DNA from: Leptospira vanthielii serovar Holland str. Waz Holland = ATCC 700522
Lineage (GTDB): Bacteria; Spirochaetota; Leptospiria; Leptospirales; Leptospiraceae
DNA length: 64,000 nucleotides
Assembly (NCBI RefSeq): GCF_000332455.1
Contig: NZ_AOGY02000014.1
Location: forward strand, 124,001-188,000
Direction: 5' to 3'
Part shown: positions 45,433-56,213 of the stretch, in pieces
Layout: the number at the start of each line of letters is the position of its first letter
Numbering within the stretch: position 1 is the stretch's first letter
Notes under the pieces: generated by a model
What the model was told of the DNA's origin: nothing
The model's input: the letters and a program-made list of their open reading frames with translations, nothing else
Databases searched by the model: none
Position numbers and translations under genes: made by a program

Positions 45433-45479
45433 AAACTCGGATGATTTCCCGATAAAAATCGGGATTTGTCAAAGCAAAT

Positions 45480-47879
45480 TTATCGTAAGCTGTATCCGTT
45501 TGCCTTAGCTGTTTCTACCAGTGAATCGGAAAGTTCTTTGAATCTTTCTTGGGTAAAGGTTTTGTCATAGGACATAAGTTGAAACCTGTAAGTGACAGAT
45601 TTTTTTCCTTCACCCACAGAGTCCCCTTTGAAGATGGTCTGCACAAAGACAGATTCTAGTTCGGGAATTTTCATCGTTTGCACTAAGTTTGCAAAGGATT
45701 CTGTAGAATCTTTTTCGTTCATAAGTAAGGAAAGATCGAGTTGGCCTTGAGGAAAGTTGGAAGGAGGAATGAAATGAGAATTCCTTCCCTGTTTTTCCCA
45801 AACATCCACTAACTTTTCCATATTGATTTTTGCGAGAATGGCACGGCGTTTTAAATCGTAGTCGTCCGCATAACGCGTGTGAAGAATTCCTAATTCAACA
45901 ATTTCAATTCCATCATAAGAAAGAACAAGAGAAGCATTGGGATGAAAGTAGTTTCTATTTGATTTGGACCATTGGAATTTTGGAAGGTTTAAATACTCGA
46001 AAAGTTCGGAAATAGTTTCTCTCAAACAAAGAAATTCTGATTCAACTGCGGCCAAGTCGCTGGGTTTGTTTTTGGAAAGAGATAAAATGGCAAGCCAACG
46101 TCTTTCTTCTGCTGAATCAGAACCTTTTCCTTCTTTATGGTAAGTTCTTCCTAACTCAAAAAGATTGACTGTTTCAAATCTGTCTTGGTTGACTTTTGCT
46201 TGTTTGATAAGACCTGGAAATAAACTATTTCGTAATAATGAATGTTCGTCGGGCATTTCGTTCGCAATTTTTAAAGAGGAACTTTCTTCTGATGATTCTA
46301 GTTTGGCATCTGTCGGGGAAGCAAATGAATAATTATATACTTCACTAAATCCCGCTTCCAAAGCGAGAAAGTTTTTGACTCTTCGTTCCAATTCACGGAG
46401 TGGATTTCGAATCGGTGTTTCCACTGCCATGGATATGGCTTGTGTCTGGATGGACGCATAACCAATGGTCCTTCCAATTTCTTCCACAAGATCTTCTGGG
46501 ATGGTCACATCATAGTTTTGTCTATACCTAGGAACAAGAACCGAAAGTTCTTCTCCTTGGTTTGTGACTGTAAACCCGAGCCGATTTAAAATCTCAGTGA
46601 CTTCATTTTGGGAAATGTCTTTTCCTAATTTATGACGTAGGAAAGTAAGATTTGTTTTGATGGTAACGGATTTGGATTCTGTATGGTTGAATCCTTGTGG
46701 CTCATAAACCTTAATGTTGGGATTTCCATTTTCTTTTAATAGTTGGACTGCCCTGCGAATTACTGGCAACGAAGTGAAACTATCTAAACCCTTTTCGTAA
46801 CGAACTGCCGACTCAGTGCGGATATTTGTTTTACGAATGGAAAAACGCACATCTTCTCTTTTAAAAACAGCAGATTCCATCACTATATTTTTTGTAGAAT
46901 CGATTACAGCCGAATCTTTTCCCCCCATAACACCTGCTAGTGCCACTGGATCGTTTCCATTTTGGATAAGAAGGAGGTCTTTTGGGAGTTTCGGTGTTGT
47001 GTCGTCCAATAAGGGGAAGGATGTCCCTTCCGCAGATTTCACAACCGAGAAAGTTGTGGATTGTAATCTTTCTTTATCAAAAAAATGAGTGGGTTGGCCC
47101 AGTTCTAACAGTAAGTAATTGGAAACATCCACTACATTGTTTATGGAGCGAATTCCACATTTTTCGAGTCTTGCTTTGATTTTGGGGATAGAAGGAGCGA
47201 TGTTTACATTTTGGATGGAACAAACATAATAGGAATGAGCATGTTCCGATTGAGTAACCGACAGTCCATCATTCCCTGATTCTAATTTTGTTTCAGCTTG
47301 GAAAGGAAATTGGTTAAAAGGCAATTGGAGTTGGGATGCCAACTCACGAGCAAATCCAAAATGATTCCAAAGGTCTGGACGATGTGTGATCGATTTGTTA
47401 TCGATTGTGAGGATGGTATCTTCCCATAAAAATAGTTTGCGAACAGAAATTCCAAGAGTCGTATCCGAGGGAAAAATCAAAACTCCCGAAGATTCTAAAG
47501 TTAGGCCCAATTCTTTTTCGGAACAGTACATCCCTTGGGAACGAACCCCACGTAGTTCAGAATCTAAAATTTCTTTTCCGTCAAGTTTAGTTCCAGGAAG
47601 GGCCAAAGGAACAATGTCTCCCACCTTAACATTTGTGGCTGCGGTGACAATTTGGTAATCTTTGGAACCATCTGTGGCGATGGTGGTTTGGAGTTTTTCC
47701 GCATTCGGATGTTTTTCAAGTGATTTGATTTTTACAGTGATAACCGATGATAGGTGGAGTTTGAATTCTTCCGCATCATCAATTTCGCAAATAGATGTAT
47801 TAATTTTTTCCAGAACCTTTTCGAAAGGAATCTGGGAGAGGGGGGTAAATTCGTTTAACCAATCAACTGAAAGTTTCAA
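45480..47879 (-). CDS. pheT: Phenylalanine--tRNA ligase beta subunit
   Basis: Beta subunit of the heterotetrameric PheRS. The 799-residue protein has the tRNA-binding EMAP-like domain (ITVKIKSLEKHPNAEKLQ near 48), the B3/B4 editing region near 210-380 with GQPTHFFD, the B5 domain near 400-475, the catalytic-like core near 480-670, and the FDX-ACB anticodon-binding domain at the C-terminus (GKKSVTYRFQLMSYDKTF). Length is normal. pheS is not adjacent: the upstream gene is a GGDEF-EAL protein 42 nt away. Confidence 0.97.
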   Translation of the reverse strand: MKLSVDWLNEFTPLSQIPFEKVLEKINTSICEIDDAEEFKLHLSSVITVKIKSLEKHPNAEKLQTTIATDGSKDYQIVTAATNVKVGDIVPLALPGTKLDGKEILDSELRGVRSQGMYCSEKELGLTLESSGVLIFPSDTTLGISVRKLFLWEDTILTIDNKSITHRPDLWNHFGFARELASQLQLPFNQFPFQAETKLESGNDGLSVTQSEHAHSYYVCSIQNVNIAPSIPKIKARLEKCGIRSINNVVDVSNYLLLELGQPTHFFDKERLQSTTFSVVKSAEGTSFPLLDDTTPKLPKDLLLIQNGNDPVALAGVMGGKDSAVIDSTKNIVMESAVFKREDVRFSIRKTNIRTESAVRYEKGLDSFTSLPVIRRAVQLLKENGNPNIKVYEPQGFNHTESKSVTIKTNLTFLRHKLGKDISQNEVTEILNRLGFTVTNQGEELSVLVPRYRQNYDVTIPEDLVEEIGRTIGYASIQTQAISMAVETPIRNPLRELERRVKNFLALEAGFSEVYNYSFASPTDAKLESSEESSSLKIANEMPDEHSLLRNSLFPGLIKQAKVNQDRFETVNLFELGRTYHKEGKGSDSAEERRWLAILSLSKNKPSDLAAVESEFLCLRETISELFEYLNLPKFQWSKSNRNYFHPNASLVLSYDGIEIVELGILHTRYADDYDLKRRAILAKINMEKLVDVWEKQGRNSHFIPPSNFPQGQLDLSLLMNEKDSTESFANLVQTMKIPELESVFVQTIFKGDSVGEGKKSVTYRFQLMSYDKTFTQERFKELSDSLVETAKANGYSLR

Positions 47880-47921
47880 GTGAAATCCTTAATTGATAAA
47901 AACGGCGGGAAAGCGAACGGG

Positions 47922-50006
47922 TCAATCCGAAATTCCAAGTTCTGTCTTCAGAAAATGAAGGCAATCCTCGGAAGTCATCGGTTTGGCAAAGAAAAATCCC
48001 TGAATGAGATCCACTCCACTTTCCGCAAGTAATTGCACTTGTTCCGCGGTTTCCGCACCTTCTGCAACCACAATCAAACCAAGGTTATGTGCTAGGTTGG
48101 CAACAGCGTGGATGATGGTTTTGGAGTCTTTGTCTGATGTGATCTCCGATACAAAAGAACGGTCAATTTTTAAGGAAGAGATAGGGAGTTTTTTCAAATA
48201 GCCCAAACTACTGTAACCAGTTCCAAAATCATCGATAGCAATTTTGGCACCGAGTTTGCGAATTTCTTGCATCGTACGAACGGCTGCATCCGCATTTTCC
48301 ATTACGGAACTTTCTGTGAGTTCCACCTCTAGGTCATGCGGGTCCACTTTAAAAAGTTTCAAATTTTCGGCAATGGTGGAAATCAATTTTTCGTGTTTGA
48401 ATTGTTTGGTGGAGATATTCACTGCCATAGATACTCCATCAATTCCTTCATCTTTCCAAAAACGCATGGTTTGGATGGCAGATTTGATCACCCATTCCCC
48501 AATGGCTAAAATCATTCCCGTTTCTTCAGAGATCGGTATAAATACATTCGGAGAGATAAGACCACGTTCGGGATGGCGCCAACGAATGAGTGCCTCCACA
48601 CCCACAGGTTTTCTCGTATAAAGATCGATTTTCGGTTGGTACATCAAAGTGAATTGATTTTCGATGATGGCGATTCGCATTCGATTTTCGATTTCTAATC
48701 GTTCGGCAACTACCGTTTGCAACTCTTCGGTAAAAAACACATAACAGTTTTTTCCTTGGGCTTTGGCTAAGTTGAGGGCACTGTCCGCATTTTTTAAAAG
48801 TGTATTGGAATCTTTTCCGTCTGTTGGGTATAAGGCGATGCCAACAGAAATATTAACAAAAATTCTTTCACCGTCGATGATAAAAGGATGGGTCATGGCA
48901 TCTGAAATGGATTCAGAGATGACTGCAGCATCTCTTTCGTTCGATAAATCTGGTAATACAACTGTGAATTCATCCCCGCCTTGTCTACTGATCAAATCAT
49001 ATACACGAATGCTTTCGCGGATTCGGTAAGCAACAAGTTTGATGATTTTATCACCAAAGTCATGGCCTCTCGAATCATTGATGATTTTGAAGTTATCCAA
49101 ATCGATAGCAAGAACTCCTACCAAGTTTCCATGCCTTCTTGCTTCTTCAAAAATAGGAAATAGTTTATCAATAAGAGAATTACGATTGGGTAAGTTTGTG
49201 AGTTGATCAAAAAAAGCCATATAGGCAATTTTTTCTTCGGCATGCCTTCTTTGGGTGATGTCAAGAAAGGCAACAGCCAATCCAAAGTTCTCAATCGGAA
49301 TGGGAGTAGCCAGAATATCAAACCAAGTGATTTTATCTTCCTTAATCATACCAATTTCCAGATTCCGAATCACTTCTTTGTGACGAAGGGCACGCATAAG
49401 ACTTGAGTTTCGTGGATAAATTTTGTTTCCGTTGGGTTGGATGAGAGTGTATTTGCGAATGTTTAAAGTGCGGTTTAAAAGTTCCCCATCTTGGATATTA
49501 AAATAGGTTCGAGCAGTTTTGTTGGTTTCTACAATTTTCCCTTTTTCATCGGTGATGGCAATGCCCATGGGTAGGTTGTCGAAAATAGATTTATACTTTT
49601 GTTGCTGCAAAAGGAATTCGAAGGAAATGTCTTTTTGGATGGTGACATCCCGGTCAAAGCCAAGTATAATTTTAGATTCACGTAAAGGAATGAGTAACCA
49701 AATGATCCATACTTCTTCATTGGCCTTGGTGACGAGTCTATTTTCAAAATTTACTATATTCGGATTATCGCCAAGATTTACAAATGTATCTTTTGTTTTC
49801 TCTTTATCATCTTCTTGGGTAAAATCAACAATGGATTTGCCAACAATCTCTTTGGGTTCAAATTCCAGAAACCGTGCAAACCTTTCGGTAACAGAAATAA
49901 AATTTCCATCCCAATCCATCACTTGAAAACTATTCGGATACTCTGCGAGGAGTGACTTAACTGTGAGTCCAGAGAGAATTTTGCTGCCTAATGGCTCATT
50001 TTGCAT
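47922..50006 (-). CDS. PAS-PAS-GGDEF-EAL c-di-GMP protein
   Basis: A 694-residue soluble protein. Two PAS domains occupy residues 15-125 and 130-250. GGDEF (about 260-420) has the intact GGDEF motif and an RxxD inhibitory site five residues before it (RVYD). EAL (about 435-685) has VEALIRWRHPE, AVNISTKQF, VELTESSV, DDFGTGYSSL, LKIDRSF, AEGAET and QGFFFAKP, so it looks catalytically complete. No membrane segment. The ATG at 50006 lies 11 nt inside the end of pyrC, so expression is linked to pyrimidine synthesis. Confidence 0.93.
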   Translation of the reverse strand: MQNEPLGSKILSGLTVKSLLAEYPNSFQVMDWDGNFISVTERFARFLEFEPKEIVGKSIVDFTQEDDKEKTKDTFVNLGDNPNIVNFENRLVTKANEEVWIIWLLIPLRESKIILGFDRDVTIQKDISFEFLLQQQKYKSIFDNLPMGIAITDEKGKIVETNKTARTYFNIQDGELLNRTLNIRKYTLIQPNGNKIYPRNSSLMRALRHKEVIRNLEIGMIKEDKITWFDILATPIPIENFGLAVAFLDITQRRHAEEKIAYMAFFDQLTNLPNRNSLIDKLFPIFEEARRHGNLVGVLAIDLDNFKIINDSRGHDFGDKIIKLVAYRIRESIRVYDLISRQGGDEFTVVLPDLSNERDAAVISESISDAMTHPFIIDGERIFVNISVGIALYPTDGKDSNTLLKNADSALNLAKAQGKNCYVFFTEELQTVVAERLEIENRMRIAIIENQFTLMYQPKIDLYTRKPVGVEALIRWRHPERGLISPNVFIPISEETGMILAIGEWVIKSAIQTMRFWKDEGIDGVSMAVNISTKQFKHEKLISTIAENLKLFKVDPHDLEVELTESSVMENADAAVRTMQEIRKLGAKIAIDDFGTGYSSLGYLKKLPISSLKIDRSFVSEITSDKDSKTIIHAVANLAHNLGLIVVAEGAETAEQVQLLAESGVDLIQGFFFAKPMTSEDCLHFLKTELGISD

Positions 50007-51240
50007 GAATTTCTTTGCCTAAAAAGTAAACTGATTCGATGGATCCAGGAAAACTGAATCCTTCAAAGGGTGACCAGCCGGACTTACTTTTAACCATTGA
50101 TTTTTGAAATTCAACTGGTTTTTTTAAATTTAGGACAGAAAAATTCGCCGCATAACCTTGATTAATAACTCCAACCCCTTTTCCAAATTTCTTTGGTAAG
50201 TAGGGTAAAACAAACTCACCAGGGTTTTTGGCACATATTTTTGCTATGGTTGTCATCGGAATGTTTAGTTTCAGTATCATATAGGTGACAAATAACCCAT
50301 AAGTATCGAGTTGCGAGATCCCACTTGTACCTTTTTGTTTTTCTTCTATCGAATGAGGGGCGTGATCTGTTGCCAAATAGTCAATATGTCCATCCAATAT
50401 CCCTTTGACCATGGCTTCGCGGTCTTCTTTTCCCCGTAGTGGTGGGTTCATTTGAAACCATTTGTGGTTGGTTTCTGTTAACATATCCGTATCAAACATC
50501 AAATGGGTGGGTGTGACTTCACAAGTGACATTCACTCCGCGTTTTTTAGCGGCAATGATTTTTGTAAGACCATCTTTTGTGGAATAGTGGCAAAGTTTTC
50601 CTTTGAGATTGTATTTCTCAATCAAATACAAAGCAAAGTCGGTGGCTACGGTTTCTGCTTCTTTGGGGCGTCTTTCTTCATGTGTGGCTCTAGATTGGTT
50701 GGCAATTAAGATTTCTGGATCTTCACAGTGGAAACTAACGTCTTGGCCTACGTAATTTTTAATAACTTCTTCTAAAGAAGCATTGTCATGAAAGAATAAC
50801 TCCCCGATGGAAGGACCCATAAATACTTTATAAGGAACTTTCTTTGTCAGTGGTTTGGTATGAGGACCGATTCCTGCATACAAAGTGATATGGATGGGGG
50901 CTTTGGTAGTGAGCGCTTGTTTGGCGGCGTATGATTCGTCATCCACAGGAGGAATAGGGTTGTTTGGCATATCAGCCACATGAATCACACCTCCGTTGAT
51001 GGCGGCATTGCCGGCAGAGATAAAATCTTCCTTGTAAGTATGTTTTCCACTCACATCTTCACGTGCATGGATGTGGATATCTCCAAAACCAGGAAAAATT
51101 ACCGAACCATCGGAAAACTGGCGGGCATCGGGATCGATCCCTTCTTTTACATTGGTGATCAGTCCAGAAATAGGATCAAATTCAATCGTTCCTTCAAATT
51201 CTCTTTCATGTGTGACGATCTTCCCTGCAATTTTTTCCAT
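49996..51240 (-). CDS. pyrC: Dihydroorotase
   Basis: Amidohydrolase of pyrimidine synthesis that interconverts carbamoyl-aspartate and dihydroorotate. The 414-residue protein has FPGFGDIHIHARED (metal-binding HxH), YKVFMGPS (possible carboxylated lysine), SFHCEDPE, LCHYSTKDG, VTCEVTPTHLMFD and LATDHAPHS (catalytic Asp). The DIHIHARED block differs from the more common DxHVHLRxPG, but the rest is complete. It overlaps the following PAS-GGDEF-EAL gene by 11 nt and follows recQ by 123 nt. Confidence 0.9.
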   Translation of the reverse strand: MEKIAGKIVTHEREFEGTIEFDPISGLITNVKEGIDPDARQFSDGSVIFPGFGDIHIHAREDVSGKHTYKEDFISAGNAAINGGVIHVADMPNNPIPPVDDESYAAKQALTTKAPIHITLYAGIGPHTKPLTKKVPYKVFMGPSIGELFFHDNASLEEVIKNYVGQDVSFHCEDPEILIANQSRATHEERRPKEAETVATDFALYLIEKYNLKGKLCHYSTKDGLTKIIAAKKRGVNVTCEVTPTHLMFDTDMLTETNHKWFQMNPPLRGKEDREAMVKGILDGHIDYLATDHAPHSIEEKQKGTSGISQLDTYGLFVTYMILKLNIPMTTIAKICAKNPGEFVLPYLPKKFGKGVGVINQGYAANFSVLNLKKPVEFQKSMVKSKSGWSPFEGFSFPGSIESVYFLGKEIHAK

Positions 51241-51363
51241 TTTGCCCCTATGAATCTGCAGATTCTAAGAGTCATGGAAAGTTTCAAGGGAATTTAGTTT
51301 GGATCGGAGAGTGTTTAGAACTTTGTTCTAAGATCGAAAAAGATTTAGGAAAAATTGGTTCAA

Positions 51364-53271
51364 TCAGTCCCATTTGGACAAAATTTCGATAATATCATTT
51401 CCAAACCGTTCTACTTTTGCAGGACCCACACCCTTGGTGGCTTCTAGTTCGGATAAGGTTCTTGGTTTTCTTTCCGCAATTCGTTTGAGAACTGGATTTT
51501 GAAATACCATAAACTTCTTCCATTTGAGTTGTCTTGCTTTTTTGTCACGGTAGTTCATAAGTTCTTTTAGAATTTGTGAATTGAGTGTGGGAGGTTTTTT
51601 GACTTTTGAAATCGAAATTCCCGTATCATCAGAGTTAGATGACGAAACTTTCGATTTTATTTTGGCAAAATGGGGTAGATAAAGTTTTGGGTATTTGGCC
51701 CCGGCGACCAAAACTTTTTTTTGTTCCACCCAAGTTTCTAGTTTTGCAACGACTGCTTCTTCGGGAATTCCGTCCAACTTTCCGTGATATGGATTTCGTT
51801 CCATTCGATACCGAAGAACATCTTTGGTCCGTTTGCCCACAAGAGTTTTGGCAATGATGTTTTTACCAAATACAGCGGGATGTTCTTTTAAAAAGTTTTG
51901 GATGGTTTCTTCTTCCCATTCGGAAAGTGGGTAGTCCCGTTTTTCATTTTTCTTTTGGACTTTGGCGGCTTCTGTTTTTAAAAACTTGGAACGATGGAGA
52001 TTGGCGCCAATTTCTGTACAAATATCACAACTCCCACAAGGGGAAATGGTTTCCCCAAAATAGGCACAAAGTTGGACCTGCCTACATTCTTCTTTATTGG
52101 CATACTCCTTCATATATTTGAGGAGAGTATCACCACCTTTGAAGTTTGTTTCTTTGGACAACATAAAAACTTGGGTAGCCACATCACCCGCTTTATAAAA
52201 CAAAACACATTCCGAATCAAGTCCATCTCTTCCCGCACGGCCTGCTTCTTGGTAATAAGCTTCGAGTGAAGCGGGAACTTGGTAATGAACCACCAAACGA
52301 ACATCAGGTTGGTCCATTCCCATTCCAAAAGCATTGGTAGCCACAAGGATCGGAACTTTACCAGATGTATAGGCATTTTGTGTTCGTTCCCGGATTCCAT
52401 CCGTTCTACCGGCATGATACTTTCCTACAGAAAAACCAAAGTCTTTTAAAAGATCATAGACTTCATCGGTTTTTTTCCGAGTGGCACAATAAACAATAGC
52501 TCGTCCTGGAAATTTTCTTCCATCTTTCCATGGTTCTAAAAGTTCAATGAGTCTATCAGCTTTGTCGCGTTCGGCGGCCGGGTATTCGACACTGAATTTT
52601 AAATTGGGCCTAAAAAAAGTCGAAAGAACTACGGTTGGTGACTTCATTCCCAGAGAAGATTGTACATCCGTTTGGACTCTTTCTGTAGCCGTAGCCGTAA
52701 GAGCAAGGATAGGAAAGTTCGGACGAGGGTGGCGCTCCCGTAAAACATGAATTTGGCGGTATTCGGGGCGGAAGTCATGTCCCCATTGAGACACACAATG
52801 TGCTTCATCCACAACTAGGGAAAACAAATCCAATTCACGAAAGATACGAAGAAATCCGTTGGACAGCGCTCTTTCCGGTGAAACAAGAAGGACTCGAATT
52901 TCTCCTTTTACCGATTTGGCAAGGATAGTCATTTGTTCCACTTCGTCTTGGGTGGAATTACAAAAGGCCGCAGGAATTCCTTTAGCAAGTAAACTCTCGG
53001 TTTGGTCTTTCATAAGTGCAATGAGAGGGGATATAACTAGGGTTAGTTTGGTTGTTTGGATGGCCGCAGGAAGTTGGTAAATGAGAGATTTCCCGGCGCC
53101 AGTAGGCAAAATTGCAAGAGTATCTTCACCATTCAGAACAGAACGAATGGCCTCTTCTTGGCCCGGGCGAAATTCCGAAAAACCGAATTTGGTTTTGAGT
53201 TCCGAACGTAGATCCAAGGTAACTCTCAAGATTTCTTGAATTCCGAAAGGGTCAATAATAAGATTCCCCAT
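51364..53271 (-). CDS. recQ: ATP-dependent DNA helicase RecQ
   Basis: 3'-5' superfamily 2 helicase for recombination and replication repair. The 635-residue protein shows FRPGQEEAI (motif 0), [13 protein letters not shown] (Walker A), [19 protein letters not shown] (DEAH box plus aromatic loop), [15 protein letters not shown] and [10 protein letters not shown] (arginine finger). The zinc cluster has four Cys near residue 395-420 (ending CGSCDIC), and an HRDC domain ends the chain (near 555-635). The ATG at 53271 adds about 20 residues to the usual N-terminus. It diverges from the MBOAT gene 59 nt away. Confidence 0.96.
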   Translation of the reverse strand: MGNLIIDPFGIQEILRVTLDLRSELKTKFGFSEFRPGQEEAIRSVLNGEDTLAILPTGAGKSLIYQLPAAIQTTKLTLVISPLIALMKDQTESLLAKGIPAAFCNSTQDEVEQMTILAKSVKGEIRVLLVSPERALSNGFLRIFRELDLFSLVVDEAHCVSQWGHDFRPEYRQIHVLRERHPRPNFPILALTATATERVQTDVQSSLGMKSPTVVLSTFFRPNLKFSVEYPAAERDKADRLIELLEPWKDGRKFPGRAIVYCATRKKTDEVYDLLKDFGFSVGKYHAGRTDGIRERTQNAYTSGKVPILVATNAFGMGMDQPDVRLVVHYQVPASLEAYYQEAGRAGRDGLDSECVLFYKAGDVATQVFMLSKETNFKGGDTLLKYMKEYANKEECRQVQLCAYFGETISPCGSCDICTEIGANLHRSKFLKTEAAKVQKKNEKRDYPLSEWEEETIQNFLKEHPAVFGKNIIAKTLVGKRTKDVLRYRMERNPYHGKLDGIPEEAVVAKLETWVEQKKVLVAGAKYPKLYLPHFAKIKSKVSSSNSDDTGISISKVKKPPTLNSQILKELMNYRDKKARQLKWKKFMVFQNPVLKRIAERKPRTLSELEATKGVGPAKVERFGNDIIEILSKWD

Positions 53272-53330
53272 TTTACCCTCATTTTTTCAATTTTACAGAA
53301 TCGGCGTTCTGGAAATAGTTACGAAGACCG

Positions 53331-54887
53331 ATGCTTTTTAATACCTTCGTATTTTTGTTATTCTTTTTGATCGTTTATTCGATCTTCTTGGGATTCGGAT
53401 GGTTTGCCGGAAAAAAGAAGTGGGCTTACCGCGCACAAAACCTATGGCTCCTTCTTGCATCGTATTTTTTCTACGGATGGTGGGAGTGGTTTTTTCTCAT
53501 CCTAATCCTCATCAGCACCATTATTGACTACTGCGCTGCCCTCCTCATTGAAGGAACAGAAAACCAAATCCGTCGTCGTCTTTATCTATCGGTTTCCATC
53601 ATAGCCAACTTGGGCCTACTCTTTACCATGAAGTACTACGATTTTTTCGCAGTGAACCTCATCGACTCATGGAACCAGTTGGCCTTATGGTTCGGATCTA
53701 CAGAAGCCACAAATTCCAATACCTATCTTTTGCGAAACATCATCCTTCCTGTGGGAATTAGTTTTTATACCTTCCAAACCATGTCGTATACCATCGATGT
53801 GTTTCGTAGACAAATCAAAGCAGAACATGACTTTTTTGACTTTGCTTTGTTTGTGAACTATTTCCCGCAGTTAGTTGCAGGACCCATTGAACGAGCGCAA
53901 GATCTCCTCCCGCAATTAAAAAAACCGAAGTTCCCCACTTGGGATGGAGTGCAAAAAGGATTGTATGACATCCTACTCGGTTACTTTATGAAGGTGTATG
54001 TTGCCGATAACTTAGCCACCTATGTAGACCAAGTATTCCTTGCTGGTAAGTCTTTATACACACAAAATCCGGAAATCATACAATCCATGGATGGATCCCA
54101 GATTTTTGCAGGTGCCGTTTTATTTTTACCACAGATTTATTGTGACTTTGCGGGTTATTCTTTTATTGCCTTAGGTATTTCTCGACTTTTGGGTGTCACC
54201 CTCACCGTGAATTTTGAAACGCCAGAATTTTCTAAAACACCTACCGAATTTTGGACTCGTTGGCATGTAACACTCAATAGGTGGTTTCGCGATTATATTT
54301 ATATTTCCCTAGGTGGAAGTAAATATGGAAAATTTGCTCAGTACAGAAACCTGTTTATCATTTTTTTCTTATCTGGCCTTTGGCATGGAGCCAACTGGAC
54401 CTTTATCACTTGGGGTTGTTTGCAAGGTGGTTATACAATCATTTACTTAGTTGTTTTTGCCAAAAAAAAAGAAGACAAAACAGAAACAACTCCGGCCAAA
54501 TTACCTTCGTTAAAGGACAAACTTTTAAGTGTTCTCTCGGGAACTTCAAGCCGGATTTTGATTTATATGTTGGTTGCGTTTAGTGGCCTTGCGTTTCGTT
54601 CTTATGATGCACAAATGATGTTCCTTTATATGAAAAAATTTCTTTTTGTTTGGGATTGGGATCTAAGTCCAAACAATAATATAAAGGATATGATGGGGCT
54701 TTTTGGGGAGTATTTCAGAATCTTTTTACCACTTTTGATTTTAGATGGTTTTACCTACTTTAAAAAAGAAAGATATTGGATCTTTCAAATTCACCCTATA
54801 ATTCAGGCGTTTATATTATCCTTTATGGGATTTCTCATCCTCACTCGTGGGATTTTTGGAAAGGAGGTAATTTACTTTGCGTTCTAA
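53331..54887 (+). CDS. MBOAT-family O-acyltransferase (AlgI/PatA-like)
   Basis: Polytopic membrane acyltransferase of 518 residues that moves acyl groups (usually acetyl) across the inner membrane to envelope sugars. About eleven membrane segments are visible. QLVAGPIERAQDLLPQL near residue 185 and TEFWTRWHVTLNRWFRDYIY near 305 are the family signatures, and LSGLWHGANWTFITWG near 345 holds the catalytic histidine. Its 3' end overlaps the DUF1574-type gene by 11 nt. Together they resemble AlgI/AlgJ or PatA/PatB pairs; the modified polymer is not known. Confidence 0.93.
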   Translation: MLFNTFVFLLFFLIVYSIFLGFGWFAGKKKWAYRAQNLWLLLASYFFYGWWEWFFLILILISTIIDYCAALLIEGTENQIRRRLYLSVSIIANLGLLFTMKYYDFFAVNLIDSWNQLALWFGSTEATNSNTYLLRNIILPVGISFYTFQTMSYTIDVFRRQIKAEHDFFDFALFVNYFPQLVAGPIERAQDLLPQLKKPKFPTWDGVQKGLYDILLGYFMKVYVADNLATYVDQVFLAGKSLYTQNPEIIQSMDGSQIFAGAVLFLPQIYCDFAGYSFIALGISRLLGVTLTVNFETPEFSKTPTEFWTRWHVTLNRWFRDYIYISLGGSKYGKFAQYRNLFIIFFLSGLWHGANWTFITWGCLQGGYTIIYLVVFAKKKEDKTETTPAKLPSLKDKLLSVLSGTSSRILIYMLVAFSGLAFRSYDAQMMFLYMKKFLFVWDWDLSPNNNIKDMMGLFGEYFRIFLPLLILDGFTYFKKERYWIFQIHPIIQAFILSFMGFLILTRGIFGKEVIYFAF

Positions 54888-56154
54888 ATTTTTAGGAATT
54901 GGTATCTCCCTTTTATTTTTTCTGGTATTGGAACTTGTGGTTCGATTCACAGGAATTCACTATTTGGAACAACCAGAAATCTTTTTTGTAAACTTAAAGA
55001 AAAACTTTGTAGAATCGGGAAAAGGTGACGCCGACATCATTGTGTTAGGTGATTCGAGGTCAATGGCTCTTGCCGGGTATCCTAAACAACCTGATATTGA
55101 ATTTTCAGTCTATAATCATAGTTTGCCGGCAATGGGACCAAAATACTATCGTTTCTTTTTGGACAAATATCTAAAGAAGGGTAATACCAAACCAAAAATG
55201 GTATTGTTTGCAGCATCTCCTAAGTTATATGCAACGGGATATGGTCCTCCCTTGTATGATCCCGATGCCAAATCCGTAAAAGAAAACGAATCTATTTCCA
55301 CTTATTTAAACCGAAGGTGGAACGAAGGAATTGAGAAGAATTTTTTTCGCACTTCCACTCCTACCAATATTATTAGTTACAGTGGAAAACAAGAAGATGC
55401 AAACCAAATCCTTTGGGAATTTTTTGGTCACAGATACCTTCACCAATTTACCTATTCGGAACTTTCGGACCAATATTCTGGTGTAGAACGATTGTTTATA
55501 CTTTCGAAAGCAGCACCGCTGTTATACGAGTCCTATCGCTTTCATGGAGCCATTCGAAATGCTCTCAGTCAAACGAATTGGAAGGTAGATAAAAACTACA
55601 AAGAAAGATCCCTCTTTTGTGAATCTTGTGAAAATATAGAGGCAGGACTTTGTAAACCATCCACTTCCCAATTGGAAGACAACCTCACTATCGAAGACCA
55701 AATCAGTCGCCATTTCGGAAAATACAATATCTCCAATCGATTGAAACCAGAACTAGTGCTCTTTTCCAAAGACTTGATTCGAAAGGAATTGGATGCAGAA
55801 ATCAGCCAACCAAAACCCTATATGTACCACAAACCGGACTTTATTGTATTAAAAGATCTGATCGAATACACTCGTTCGAAAGGGATTCGGTTTGGAATGG
55901 TGTATATGCCTTGGATGAAGGAACGTCAAAACTCCCAGGAATCCAAGGACCTACTTGCCGATTTAAAACTTTTTTTTAGAGAAAATCCAGATGCCGAACT
56001 CTTTTTCTTTCCCGATTCTTCCTACCCGGCGGAGAGGTTTGTAGATAATATCCATTACGATTGCCGAGGAGAAAAACGGGTAAACGAAGAATTTCGTAAT
56101 TATATTCTTCCCAAGGTGTTCCGTTTTTTGCATTCCAAAGAAAAATCCAATTGA
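54877..56154 (+). CDS. SGNH-like exported protein (DUF1574-type), partner of MBOAT
   Basis: A 425-residue protein with an N-terminal membrane anchor (residues 5-22). Its SGNH-type first block is IIVLGDSRSMAL near residue 58, and the last block DNIHYDCRGEKR near 395 has the Asp-His of an esterase or acyltransferase triad. Asn may be supplied by YNHSLPAMG. This matches the periplasmic partners that finish MBOAT O-acylation. I connect it with the Leptospira DUF1574 family from memory. It starts with TTG at 54877, overlapping the MBOAT stop. Confidence 0.8.
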   Translation: MRSKFLGIGISLLFFLVLELVVRFTGIHYLEQPEIFFVNLKKNFVESGKGDADIIVLGDSRSMALAGYPKQPDIEFSVYNHSLPAMGPKYYRFFLDKYLKKGNTKPKMVLFAASPKLYATGYGPPLYDPDAKSVKENESISTYLNRRWNEGIEKNFFRTSTPTNIISYSGKQEDANQILWEFFGHRYLHQFTYSELSDQYSGVERLFILSKAAPLLYESYRFHGAIRNALSQTNWKVDKNYKERSLFCESCENIEAGLCKPSTSQLEDNLTIEDQISRHFGKYNISNRLKPELVLFSKDLIRKELDAEISQPKPYMYHKPDFIVLKDLIEYTRSKGIRFGMVYMPWMKERQNSQESKDLLADLKLFFRENPDAELFFFPDSSYPAERFVDNIHYDCRGEKRVNEEFRNYILPKVFRFLHSKEKSN

Positions 56155-56213
56155 TTTCCGATTTCTGGTGATGGAGAATGAACCACTCCATCCGGATAAG
56201 AGGAAACCCAATC

